Below are positions 14,773-22,342 of a stretch of 30,024 nucleotides of DNA, piece by piece. The position numbers and the translations under genes are program-made. The DNA lies in the NCBI GenBank assembly GCA_964530555.1, contig CAZHBD010000004.1, forward strand, positions 1 through 30,024, written 5' to 3'. Position 1 is the stretch's first letter, and the number at the start of each line of letters is the position of its first letter. The notes below the pieces were generated by a model, which was given only the letters and a program-made list of their open reading frames with translations, did no database searches and was not told the origin of the DNA. This DNA comes from CAZHBD01 sp964530555. GTDB lineage: Bacteria > Patescibacteriota > Saccharimonadia > Saccharimonadales > AWTP1-31.

Positions 14773-14778
14773 AAAAAA

Positions 14779-15360
14779 ATGCAACAGCCAATTTTAATAG
14801 GTATTGGTGGGACGAATGGGTCGGGCAAAGATAGCTTAGGCCAGATTCTAGCCGACAAGCACGGATTTTTGTTCATCTCTATGACAGATATGTTGCGCAA
14901 TGAGCTGCAGCGCCGCAGGGTACCGACTAACCGTGAGAATATGCGCGAGTTAAGCGCCGCGTGGCGCCGCGAAAGTGGCTTGGGTGTGCTTATCGATAAA
15001 GCGTGGGCTGAATATCAAAAGGTTGCTGAACACTACCGAGGGCTGGTGGTGGCAAGTCTCAGAAATCCCGGCGAGAATGACCGGGTGCATGAACTGGGTG
15101 GCGCGGTCGTTTGGGTAGATGCTAGCCCTCAGATCCGCTATGATCGCATTACGTCGCGTGGTCGTATCGATGACCAAAGGACGTTTGACGAATTCTTGCA
15201 GGATGAGCAGGCTGAGATGCATCAGAGCGGCGATGAAGCAACACTCAATATGGCTGGAGTCAAAGCAAAAGCTGACATTACTATCGAGAATAATGAACAA
15301 ACGATAGAAGCTTTTGAGCAACTTATTAGCAAGAAATTACACGACCTACTGGAGCAATAA
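14779..15360 (+). CDS. P-loop kinase of the dephospho-CoA kinase/adenylate kinase-related type
   Basis: This 193-residue P-loop NTPase begins with the Walker A loop GIGGTNGSGKDSLG (residues about 8-21). SMTDMLRNELQRRRVPTNRE (about 34-53) follows, a segment typical of the small kinases found in archaea and CPR bacteria that resemble dephospho-CoA or nucleoside monophosphate kinases. Then come VVASLRNPGE, VVWVDASPQIRYDRI with a lid-like RGRIDDQRTFDEF, and a Walker-like ADITIENN strand near the end. It probably phosphorylates a small molecule; the substrate is not certain. It lies alone between the metalloprotease-like gene and the carotenoid operon. Confidence 0.75.
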   Translation: MQQPILIGIGGTNGSGKDSLGQILADKHGFLFISMTDMLRNELQRRRVPTNRENMRELSAAWRRESGLGVLIDKAWAEYQKVAEHYRGLVVASLRNPGENDRVHELGGAVVWVDASPQIRYDRITSRGRIDDQRTFDEFLQDEQAEMHQSGDEATLNMAGVKAKADITIENNEQTIEAFEQLISKKLHDLLEQ

Positions 15361-15387
15361 ACATACGCAAAATTAACACGCCTGTCG

Positions 15388-15393
15388 TATACT
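15388..15393 (+). promoter_or_regulatory. -10 box of the carotenoid operon
   Basis: TATACT is seven bases before the crtE ATG at 15401. No good -35 box at 16-18 bp. It is the only evident promoter for the four crt genes. Confidence 0.5.
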
Positions 15394-15400
15394 GAGCGCA

Positions 15401-16504
15401 ATGCAGGTTGAAAAAAAACAGGTGTCAGCTGTTTGGTCGCAGCGTTTGGGTGGCTACCAGAATCTCTTGGATGAGCGAATTCGTGAACACGCCGCACAGG
15501 CTTTGAACGAAGTCCGTAAAGAATACGGGCCGTACTCGGCTGACGTAGTACAAGCCTACTACGACATGCTCAACAGAGGTGGTAAGCGTATCCGTGGCGC
15601 ACTAACAATGGTTGGGTATGAGATGGTTGGCGGTACGGACCGAGCCATGATTCTCGATGCAGCCATGGCTCTCGAGATGCTTCACACCTACATGCTTATC
15701 GTTGATGATTTTCAAGACCGGTCTGATGTTCGCCGAGGTGGCCCAAGCGTACACCGCTTGCTGGAGGCCGCGAAACCAGATCTCGCAACTGATGACGACC
15801 GCGAACACTTAGGGGCTTCACTGGCTTGGAACGCGGCTTTGTATGGCTCGCATGCCGCGCAGCTAGTACTCGCCACTCTGCCCGTTGAGCCAGAACTAAA
15901 ATTACGCGCTATCTCGAATATCAATAGTACTTTATTAATCACCGCACACGGCCAAACCAATGACATTATTAACGAACTTCGTGCAGATGTTGGTATGCGT
16001 TCAGTGCAAGACGTTATGCTCTGGAAAACAGCACATTACACCTTTCTCAATCCGCTGCAAGTGGGGATGATCTTGGGGGGTTCAGAACAGGAACAACTAG
16101 AGGCGATTAAAGACTACGCGATTAATGCGGGGTTTGTCTTTCAGATAACAGATGATATCTTGGGAACTTTTGGCGATCAGTTTGAAAGCGGCAAAAGCCC
16201 AATGGATGATTTGCGTGAAGGCAAGCGGACACTGTTAACAGTTTATGCCTTAGAGAACGCGCCGGTTAGTGATCGGAATTTTCTGATTCAGACCTTGGGT
16301 AACGAACAGCTGACTGAACTTGAGTTCAAGCGCTGTCGCGAGCTAATCCGTGATTGTGGAGCGCTAGAATACGCTCAGAGCAAGGCCAGCGACTACTGCG
16401 CCAAGGCGTTGGCTGCGCTTAAAGCGCACCAATATGAGTGGAAGGTTAAAGATACCGAGTTCCTTGCGCAACTCGTCGAGTATTTACTCGAACGAAGGTC
16501 CTGA
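15401..16504 (+). CDS. crtE: Polyprenyl diphosphate synthase, probably geranylgeranyl diphosphate synthase
   Basis: This 367-residue trans-prenyltransferase condenses isopentenyl diphosphate with allylic diphosphates. First aspartate-rich motif: IVDDFQDRSDVRRGG, DDxxD at residues 102-106. Second motif: FQITDDILGTFGD with DD at 251-252. RGGKRIRGAL (59-68) binds the diphosphate. Tyr97 sits five residues before the first Asp with no insertion in the motif, which fits an archaeal-type I GGPP synthase stopping at C20. As first gene of crtE-crtI-crtB-crtYcd it would supply C20 for phytoene. The next start is 3 nt after its TGA. No upstream isoprenoid (MEP or mevalonate) gene is in the window. Confidence 0.93.
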   Translation: MQVEKKQVSAVWSQRLGGYQNLLDERIREHAAQALNEVRKEYGPYSADVVQAYYDMLNRGGKRIRGALTMVGYEMVGGTDRAMILDAAMALEMLHTYMLIVDDFQDRSDVRRGGPSVHRLLEAAKPDLATDDDREHLGASLAWNAALYGSHAAQLVLATLPVEPELKLRAISNINSTLLITAHGQTNDIINELRADVGMRSVQDVMLWKTAHYTFLNPLQVGMILGGSEQEQLEAIKDYAINAGFVFQITDDILGTFGDQFESGKSPMDDLREGKRTLLTVYALENAPVSDRNFLIQTLGNEQLTELEFKRCRELIRDCGALEYAQSKASDYCAKALAALKAHQYEWKVKDTEFLAQLVEYLLERRS

Positions 16505-16507
16505 ATT

Positions 16508-17980
16508 ATGCCTAAACGTGCACTAGTCATTGGGGCAGGTTTTGGCGGCTTGAGTGCTGCAGCGTACTTAGCAAAAGCTGGGTACAACGTCACTGTATTT
16601 GAGAAAAATGATCAACCAGGCGGACGGGCTATGGTCTTGCGGCGCAAAGGTTTTACCTTTGACCTTGGCCCAAGCTGGTATATGATGCCTGATGTATTCG
16701 AAGAGTTTTTTGCAAATTTTGGTAAACATCCCAGTGATTACTACAAACTTGTTCAACTACTGCCGTCGTATCGTGTGTTCACCAGGCGCGAACAGCATGA
16801 CGTCTATCCAGCTCCAAAAGCTCAGGAGTTGTTTGAATCGCTTGAACCAGGCAGTGGAGTTCGTCTCCAGGAACTACTGAACATAACAGGCGATGATTAC
16901 CAAAAGGTTCGCAGTGGTTTGTTAGACTTGGATGGCACACAACTGAGGCAGACCCTCAACCCTGATGTTCTGCGCATCTTGGGGCGTCGCAGCTCGCGAC
17001 AATCGTATCATCGTCGAATTGGACAGTATGCTCATACTCCTGAGTTGCAACATATCCTAGAGTTTATGACGGTGTTTATGGGTGGCAGCCCTCACAATAT
17101 ACCCGCTATTTACGCACTTCTGAATTACGTAGATATGGGCCTAGGGATTTGGTATCCCATGGGCGGCTTTGGTCGGGTCGTTGATGCTTTTGTGAAGGTC
17201 GCGGCTGAACAAGGCGTCAGTTTTGTCTACAATGCTCCAGTGTCGCGTATAATCACCGAAAAAGGCAAGGTGGTAGGAGTTAAAGCTGGCGACAAGCTGT
17301 ATACCGCCGATCTTGTCGTAGCTAATGCAGATTATCATCATGTTGAAACTGAGCTGCTCCAGCCAAACAACCGCAGCTACTCAGCAGAATATTGGACGAA
17401 GCGAACACTTTCACCATCCGGGCTGTTGGCTTATATTGGGCTGAACAAAAAAGTTCCTGGGTTGCGCCATCACAACCTACTATTCGACGTTAACTGGGAC
17501 AGGCATTTCCGCGAAGTTTTTGATCAAAAATTGTGGTCACCGAGGCCACTCGTATATGTGAGTTGTCCATCCAAGACCGACCATACAGTCGCTCCAAAAG
17601 GTCAGGAGAATATATTCATTTTAGCGCCTATGGCAAATGGCCTACACCCTCGGCAGCAGACCATGGAACAGACGGTTGACGCAATTCTGACGCGCCTGGA
17701 GAAGCTTACAAGCGCGTCAATTAAGAACAATGTGGTCTTTCGTGATGTTCGTGGGCATCGTTATTTTGAGCAGACGTTTAATGCTTATCAGGGTAATGCC
17801 TTTGGGCTGGCACATACCCTTCGGCAGAGTGGACCGTTACGAGCAAGGATGAAAAGCAAGAAACTCAGCAATCTATACTACGTTGGCCAGTATACGAATC
17901 CGGGTACCGGTGTACCGATGGTTGTAACCAGTGGCAAGGTTGTTGCTCGGCTTATCGCCAAGGAGCAATCAGGTGCCTAG
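16508..17980 (+). CDS. crtI: Phytoene desaturase CrtI
   Basis: This 490-residue FAD-dependent desaturase converts phytoene stepwise to lycopene at the membrane surface. The dinucleotide-binding fold is at the N-terminus (VIGAGFGGLSAAAYLAKAGY, then VFEKNDQPGGRA, residues about 6-42). The substrate-side LGPSWYMMPDVFEEFF and NIPAIYALLNYVDMG, and the C-terminal FAD signature YYVGQYTNPGTGVPMVVTSG (about 458-477), are also present. The length is normal. Its stop overlaps the crtB start by 8 nt, and AAGGAG within its last codons serves as the crtB ribosome site. The number of desaturation steps cannot be read from sequence, but the lycopene cyclase downstream implies lycopene. Confidence 0.95.
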   Translation: MPKRALVIGAGFGGLSAAAYLAKAGYNVTVFEKNDQPGGRAMVLRRKGFTFDLGPSWYMMPDVFEEFFANFGKHPSDYYKLVQLLPSYRVFTRREQHDVYPAPKAQELFESLEPGSGVRLQELLNITGDDYQKVRSGLLDLDGTQLRQTLNPDVLRILGRRSSRQSYHRRIGQYAHTPELQHILEFMTVFMGGSPHNIPAIYALLNYVDMGLGIWYPMGGFGRVVDAFVKVAAEQGVSFVYNAPVSRIITEKGKVVGVKAGDKLYTADLVVANADYHHVETELLQPNNRSYSAEYWTKRTLSPSGLLAYIGLNKKVPGLRHHNLLFDVNWDRHFREVFDQKLWSPRPLVYVSCPSKTDHTVAPKGQENIFILAPMANGLHPRQQTMEQTVDAILTRLEKLTSASIKNNVVFRDVRGHRYFEQTFNAYQGNAFGLAHTLRQSGPLRARMKSKKLSNLYYVGQYTNPGTGVPMVVTSGKVVARLIAKEQSGA

Positions 17981-18824
17981 CATCGAACAAACAATTTTTG
18001 AGCAGGGCAGCACCACCTACTATTGGAGTAGTCGTTTTTTTCCGCCCAACATTCGAGAAGATGTCTTTCGATTCTATAGTTTTGTGCGAGTGATTGATGA
18101 TTATGTAGATCAGGCAACTTCTGACCGAGCAGCGTTACAACGGCTCAAGCACACGTGGCGGACGCGCAGCAAAGACAAAAACTTTGTAACTACACCCGAC
18201 GAAACTGATGATGTAGATACTCGAGTTATAAAAAATATTGTCTACGTTGTACGCAAATATCACTGTCCAGACGAGTGGGTAGAATCCTTTTTTGATTCCA
18301 TGGAAATGGATGTGAAGCATCGGCACTACCTAACGATGGATGATACATTGCGCTATATTTATGGTTCAGCAGAAGTTATTGGGCTCTTTATGGCGCGGAT
18401 CATGGGTCTACCTAAGGCGTCCTACTCAGCTGCTCGGATGCAGGGCAGGGCCATGCAGTTTGTGAACTTTATTAGAGATGTACAGGAAGATAATCACATG
18501 GGCCGACTATATTTTCCGGCAAGCAGTTTGCGACACTATGATTTACAAAGCCTACAAGAAAAAGATGTTCATCACAAACCCCACGAGTTCAAGCAATTTA
18601 TGCGTGAACAAGTAAGTATCTACAATAACTGGCAGCAGCAAGCGAACAAGGGATTTGCGTTTATTCCGAGACGCTTGCGAGTTCCGTTACGAACCGCGGT
18701 TGACATGTATAACTGGACCGCCAAACAGATTGAAAAGGACCCGCTCATAGTTTTTACCCGTAAGGTTAAGCCGTCGAAATGGCGAGTTATTCGATCGGCG
18801 CTGTTTAGATTGGTTTGGTCATGA
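17973..18824 (+). CDS. crtB: Phytoene synthase CrtB
   Basis: This 283-residue enzyme joins two GGPP molecules head to head to give phytoene. The two aspartate-rich motifs are VIDDYVDQ (DDYVD at residues 42-46) and VNFIRDVQEDNHMGRLYFP (about 164-182); YGSAEVIGLFM (about 130-140) is also typical. The GTG start at 17973 was chosen because AAGGAG (17960-17965) lies seven bases before it and the protein then begins just before the family's conserved FxxGSxTYYW-like region (FEQGSTTYYWSSRFF). A longer start at 17931 would lie well inside crtI. Its TGA overlaps the cyclase ATG (ATGA). Confidence 0.94.
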   Translation: MPSIEQTIFEQGSTTYYWSSRFFPPNIREDVFRFYSFVRVIDDYVDQATSDRAALQRLKHTWRTRSKDKNFVTTPDETDDVDTRVIKNIVYVVRKYHCPDEWVESFFDSMEMDVKHRHYLTMDDTLRYIYGSAEVIGLFMARIMGLPKASYSAARMQGRAMQFVNFIRDVQEDNHMGRLYFPASSLRHYDLQSLQEKDVHHKPHEFKQFMREQVSIYNNWQQQANKGFAFIPRRLRVPLRTAVDMYNWTAKQIEKDPLIVFTRKVKPSKWRVIRSALFRLVWS

Positions 18825-19507
18825 GTTGGGTATATACGCTGTTCAACCTGGCAGTTTTAGTGCCGTGCGTCGTTATTTCAGTAGTCCGCAAGCAGGGGCC
18901 ACTCCAGAACAAGAAAGCCTTATTGGCAGGTTATGCCAGTGTTTCAGCACTGTTTATCATCTGGGACATTTTGGCGGCTCGCGCGGGGCACTGGTTCTTT
19001 TCAGATACATATACGCTTGCATATCGTTTCCTGGGTCTGCCAATTGAAGAGATTGCCTTTTTTATAACCGTACCATTTGGGTGCATGCTAGTATGGGATG
19101 CGCTGCCAAAAGAGAAGTTCACGATGACGAGGGTGCAGTATCGTCTACTGCTCGGTGCCATAGGGTTGAGCGGCTCGATACTTGCGGTATTTGGTTGGGA
19201 AAATGGATACAGTCGTACCGCCGGGTTAGCTGTTTTGCTGGTCCTTGGGGTGCTGGTATGGGCTCAACCAAGGCTGGTTACCGCTAAGCGTTTCTGGTAT
19301 TTTCAGCTGTCTACTCTCGGCCTTTTCCTGATATGCAACCTATTCCTAACAGCGCTTCCGGTGATTACATACAATGATGCGGCGAAGACCAGTTGGCATA
19401 TCTTGACTATACCAATCGAAGACCTCTTCTATAATTTTGCACTCCTAAATAGTTTTTTACTGGTGTATATCAACCCACGTTTTAGTCCCGGTCATACAGA
19501 ACGTTGA
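18821..19507 (+). CDS. crtY: Fused two-domain lycopene cyclase (CrtYc-CrtYd type)
   Basis: This 228-residue membrane protein has about six hydrophobic helices and two copies of the lycopene cyclase domain in one chain: first copy with IIWDILAARAGHWFF and GLPIEEIAFFITVPFG (PIEE at 74-77), second with TIPIEDLFYNFALLNSFLLVY (split; PIED at 198-201). This is the arrangement in archaeal CrtY and the N-terminal half of fungal CarRA. It is formed from the separate CrtYc and CrtYd of actinobacteria. It cyclises lycopene ends, giving beta-carotene if beta-type. The ATG at 18821 overlaps the crtB TGA. Its last 16 nt overlap the convergent P-type ATPase gene. No carotene dioxygenase or rhodopsin gene follows. 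Confidence 0.9.
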   Translation: MSWVYTLFNLAVLVPCVVISVVRKQGPLQNKKALLAGYASVSALFIIWDILAARAGHWFFSDTYTLAYRFLGLPIEEIAFFITVPFGCMLVWDALPKEKFTMTRVQYRLLLGAIGLSGSILAVFGWENGYSRTAGLAVLLVLGVLVWAQPRLVTAKRFWYFQLSTLGLFLICNLFLTALPVITYNDAAKTSWHILTIPIEDLFYNFALLNSFLLVYINPRFSPGHTER

Positions 19508-22260
19508 TGACTCAGCATCCGCTGCACTTCGCGTATGCTGAGGAATAAAAGGGCAGCTGCAAGGGCATAGAACCAGTCAATCACCATCAACGGCCCGGCT
19601 CCAAAGTAGGTATTAATGGGTGAGTAAATAATTACTAGTACACACGTAAGGCTTAACGCCATAGCCAACCATAGCTGACGATTCTGTAGTTGGTAGCGAG
19701 TGAACAAACCATCACGGCTCCGGCGCTGTAGGATATTGCCCAGCTGACAGAGCACAATTGTGAGATAGGTAAGCGCAGTTGCACGTAGCAGGATGGCGGG
19801 ATGGCCTTGAAGTGACGAGGGATCAACGCCATGCCTCTGAAAGAATAGTAGAAAGTTAGCATAGGCAAAGCCACCAATCAACAACCCGCACCACATTAGA
19901 TCGCCTATGGAGTGTTGGTTTAGGATATGTTGCTTGGGGTCGCGCGGTTGCTCTTGCATTAGCTCACGATCGGCTGGGTCCCAACCGAGTGCGGCGATGG
20001 GGAACAGCTCTGCCACCAGGTCGATAGCCAAAATCTGCATAACTGTCAGGGCAAGTGGTACCCCGAATAGACTAGCTGCAGCTAAACTGGTAAGGTTGAC
20101 CACGAGCTCAGCTGTATTGCTAGTGAAGCAGCTAAGTGTGCCTTTTTTGATATTCTGGAAGACGACTCGACCTTGTTGTACGGCACCAACCAAAGTATGG
20201 AAGCTGTCATCGAGCAGTACAATCTCGGCAGATTGTTTGGCAACGTCAGTACCAGTAACACCCATGGCCACGCCAATATCCGCACGCTTCAAGGCGGGTG
20301 CATCATTAATACCATCACCGGTGACAGCCACAATCCGACCACTGTCTTTGATAAGGCCAACGATTCGTAATTTATCCTCTGGACTGACGCGCGAAAAAAT
20401 AACACTTCCTGATTGAGTAAGATCTAGTATTTGTGCATCAGTCATCTTTTGCACCTCTTTGCCAAGCACTAGGCGGATGTCCTCCTTTGATTTAGCAAGC
20501 CCTGCCTTGAGAGCAATGGCTTGTGCGGTGGTGGCATAGTCACCAGTGATGACTGATACGGCGATATGGGCGCCGTGTGCATCATGCATGGCTTGGGGAA
20601 CCTCTTCACGAAGTGGGTCGATCATTGAGACCATGCCAAGATAGGTCAGCCCAGATTCCACGGATTCCATGGTAAGGGAATCTAGCTTAGTATTAGCTGG
20701 CAAGACTTTGTAGGCGTAAGCCAGATTACGCATGGCGTTTTGTGCTAGGGTTTCGTTTGTAGCGAGAATTTGCGAGCGAGTATCTTTTGATAGCTTGCGA
20801 ACATGGCCATGATCCCAAAGGTCGTCGCTACAGTCCAAAACACTTTCGGGAGCGCCTTTGACAAAAACGTATAATTGCTTGCTGTCGCCCCAAGTGCGGA
20901 TGGAGCTCATGCGTTTGCGTGCCGAGTCAAAGGCAAACTCTTTTAACTCAGGGTGCGCTTTATCGATTTGGTCCGTATCAATGCCGGCCTTACGGGCGAG
21001 GGTAATAAGGGCAGCTTCGGTCGGATCACCAACTGCATACCACTGGGCATGTTCGCTATCAGGCGCGTCAACACGGGCATTGCTCGCAAACACGCCAGCG
21101 GCAAAAAATAAGGTAATATTGCTCAGTTCTTGGCGCGATAGTTCACGCCCAGTGCCATGCAAAATTTTCCCGACCGCTTGGTAGCCACCACCACTAACAT
21201 GGTACGTCGTGCTGCCAATATGCAGCTGTTCAACGGTCATCTGGTTTTTAGTTAAAGTCCCCGTTTTGTCAGTACATACTATACTAGTGGCTCCAAGGCT
21301 TTCTACCGCTGACAATTTTTTTACTAGAGCACGTGCTTTGGCAAGCTTGTTGGCAGCTTGCGCAAGACTGGTGTTGATCTCTGCAGGCAATCCTTGCGGT
21401 ATGATTGAGCTCGCGATGCCGATGGCAAACAAAAAGGCATCATGAAGTCCTAGTCCTGCAAACTTGCTGGCAATCGGGAGGAGGATTGCGCATAGCACCA
21501 CTGTACCTTTGGTCACTACGCTAGCAATGTTGTTCAGTTCTTTTTGTAAGGGACTGACATCTTGAATAGTTTCTTGACTCAAATTGGCAATACGGCCCAG
21601 CTCGGTGCGCATGCCGGTGCCAATCGTTACCCCGAAGCCATGCCCAGTAGCTACTGTTGTTCCCATGAACACTAAATTGTGACGATCGCCCAACGCAACA
21701 GAGCTACTTATGGCGTGTGTGAATTTGCGCGATGGGTTGCTCTCGCCAGTCAGAGCAAAGTCGTTGGTGCTGAGTTCTGACTCTTCAATCAATCGTAAGT
21801 CGGCGGGAATCGAGTCGCCCTCTTCGATGTATACCACATCACCAGGCACGATTTCGTGCGAAGCGATAAGTTCAACCTTGCCATTGCGTCGCACTTTCGC
21901 CTCGGGCACTACTAATCGAACCAAGCTTTCCATGATCCGTTCAGCTTTATATTCTTGCACGAAGCCGATAATAGTATTGAAGGCGATCAAGCACAGCAAG
22001 ACGATACCAGTTCGTTGATCGCCAAGCCCAAATGAAATCACGCTGCTGGCGAGCAAAAGCACAATCATTAAATCGCGGTATTGTTTGAGATATCGTATGA
22101 GCCAGGATTGTTTGTGTGTTTGCTCCAACTGGTTTAGCCCAAACGTACCCAGTCGCTGCTTGGCCTCAACATTGTTTAAACCGTCAGCAGCTGAGTCGAA
22201 ATCATGTAAAACTGCCTCGACTTCACGTAAATAGGCAGTAGAGCCCAGGTTTTTATCCAT
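19492..22260 (-). CDS. P2-type cation-transporting ATPase
   Basis: This 922-residue E1-E2 ATPase pumps cations at the expense of ATP. Seen in order: N-terminal cation ATPase domain (FGLNQLEQ), actuator TGES (171-174), phosphorylated Asp331 in CTDKTGTLT, nucleotide-binding KGAPESVL, hinge TGDGINDAPALKRADIGVAMG, and ten membrane helices. Ion-site positions differ from SERCA: helix 4 reads PQGLPAE (288-294) instead of PEGLP, and helix 6 reads AIDLVAELFP instead of VNLVTDGLP. The helix-5 SNTAE segment keeps the Asn and Glu. The ion is therefore uncertain (Ca, Mn, Na or K). The ATG at 22260 follows a TATACT box by eight bases; a TTG two codons earlier is rejected. It overlaps the cyclase gene tail to tail. 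Confidence 0.93.
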   Translation of the reverse strand: MDKNLGSTAYLREVEAVLHDFDSAADGLNNVEAKQRLGTFGLNQLEQTHKQSWLIRYLKQYRDLMIVLLLASSVISFGLGDQRTGIVLLCLIAFNTIIGFVQEYKAERIMESLVRLVVPEAKVRRNGKVELIASHEIVPGDVVYIEEGDSIPADLRLIEESELSTNDFALTGESNPSRKFTHAISSSVALGDRHNLVFMGTTVATGHGFGVTIGTGMRTELGRIANLSQETIQDVSPLQKELNNIASVVTKGTVVLCAILLPIASKFAGLGLHDAFLFAIGIASSIIPQGLPAEINTSLAQAANKLAKARALVKKLSAVESLGATSIVCTDKTGTLTKNQMTVEQLHIGSTTYHVSGGGYQAVGKILHGTGRELSRQELSNITLFFAAGVFASNARVDAPDSEHAQWYAVGDPTEAALITLARKAGIDTDQIDKAHPELKEFAFDSARKRMSSIRTWGDSKQLYVFVKGAPESVLDCSDDLWDHGHVRKLSKDTRSQILATNETLAQNAMRNLAYAYKVLPANTKLDSLTMESVESGLTYLGMVSMIDPLREEVPQAMHDAHGAHIAVSVITGDYATTAQAIALKAGLAKSKEDIRLVLGKEVQKMTDAQILDLTQSGSVIFSRVSPEDKLRIVGLIKDSGRIVAVTGDGINDAPALKRADIGVAMGVTGTDVAKQSAEIVLLDDSFHTLVGAVQQGRVVFQNIKKGTLSCFTSNTAELVVNLTSLAAASLFGVPLALTVMQILAIDLVAELFPIAALGWDPADRELMQEQPRDPKQHILNQHSIGDLMWCGLLIGGFAYANFLLFFQRHGVDPSSLQGHPAILLRATALTYLTIVLCQLGNILQRRSRDGLFTRYQLQNRQLWLAMALSLTCVLVIIYSPINTYFGAGPLMVIDWFYALAAALLFLSIREVQRMLSHQRSV

Positions 22261-22268
22261 ACACAAGC

Positions 22269-22274
22269 AGTATA
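22269..22274 (-). promoter_or_regulatory. -10 box of the P-type ATPase gene
   Basis: TATACT on the minus strand is eight bases before ATG 22260. The promoter shares a 76-bp divergent region with the first sigma-fusion gene. Confidence 0.5.
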
Positions 22275-22305
22275 CCGGTAATACTGCCGAACATCATCCT
22301 CATGC

Positions 22306-22333
22306 TTGCAGCGGAGTCCAAAGGAGTTACAAT
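22306..22333 (+). promoter_or_regulatory. Promoter of sigma-fusion gene A
   Basis: -35 TTGCAG (22306-22311), 16-bp spacer, -10 TACAAT (22328-22333), nine bases before ATG 22343. From ATGCTTGCA onward 23 of 32 positions match the promoter of sigma-fusion gene C. Confidence 0.65.
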
Positions 22334-22342
22334 TAAGTTCCA

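Noticed and set aside
14693..14778. Regulatory RNA in the gap before the kinase gene
   Set aside because: Only short inverted repeats (ATACCC/GGGTAT and GAAC/GTTC) with long loops are present; no convincing fold or conserved motif.
17931..17972. Longer crtB start inside crtI
   Set aside because: GTG 17973 has AAGGAG at ideal spacing, and the upstream extension is only crtI read in another frame.
15401..19507. A rhodopsin/retinal gene set
   Set aside because: No rhodopsin or carotene dioxygenase is encoded here; the operon ends with the cyclase and then a convergent ATPase.
22261..22342. AAGGAG at 22321-22326 as ribosome site of sigma-fusion A
   Set aside because: It is 16 nt from the ATG and lies within the promoter spacer, so it would not be in the transcript.
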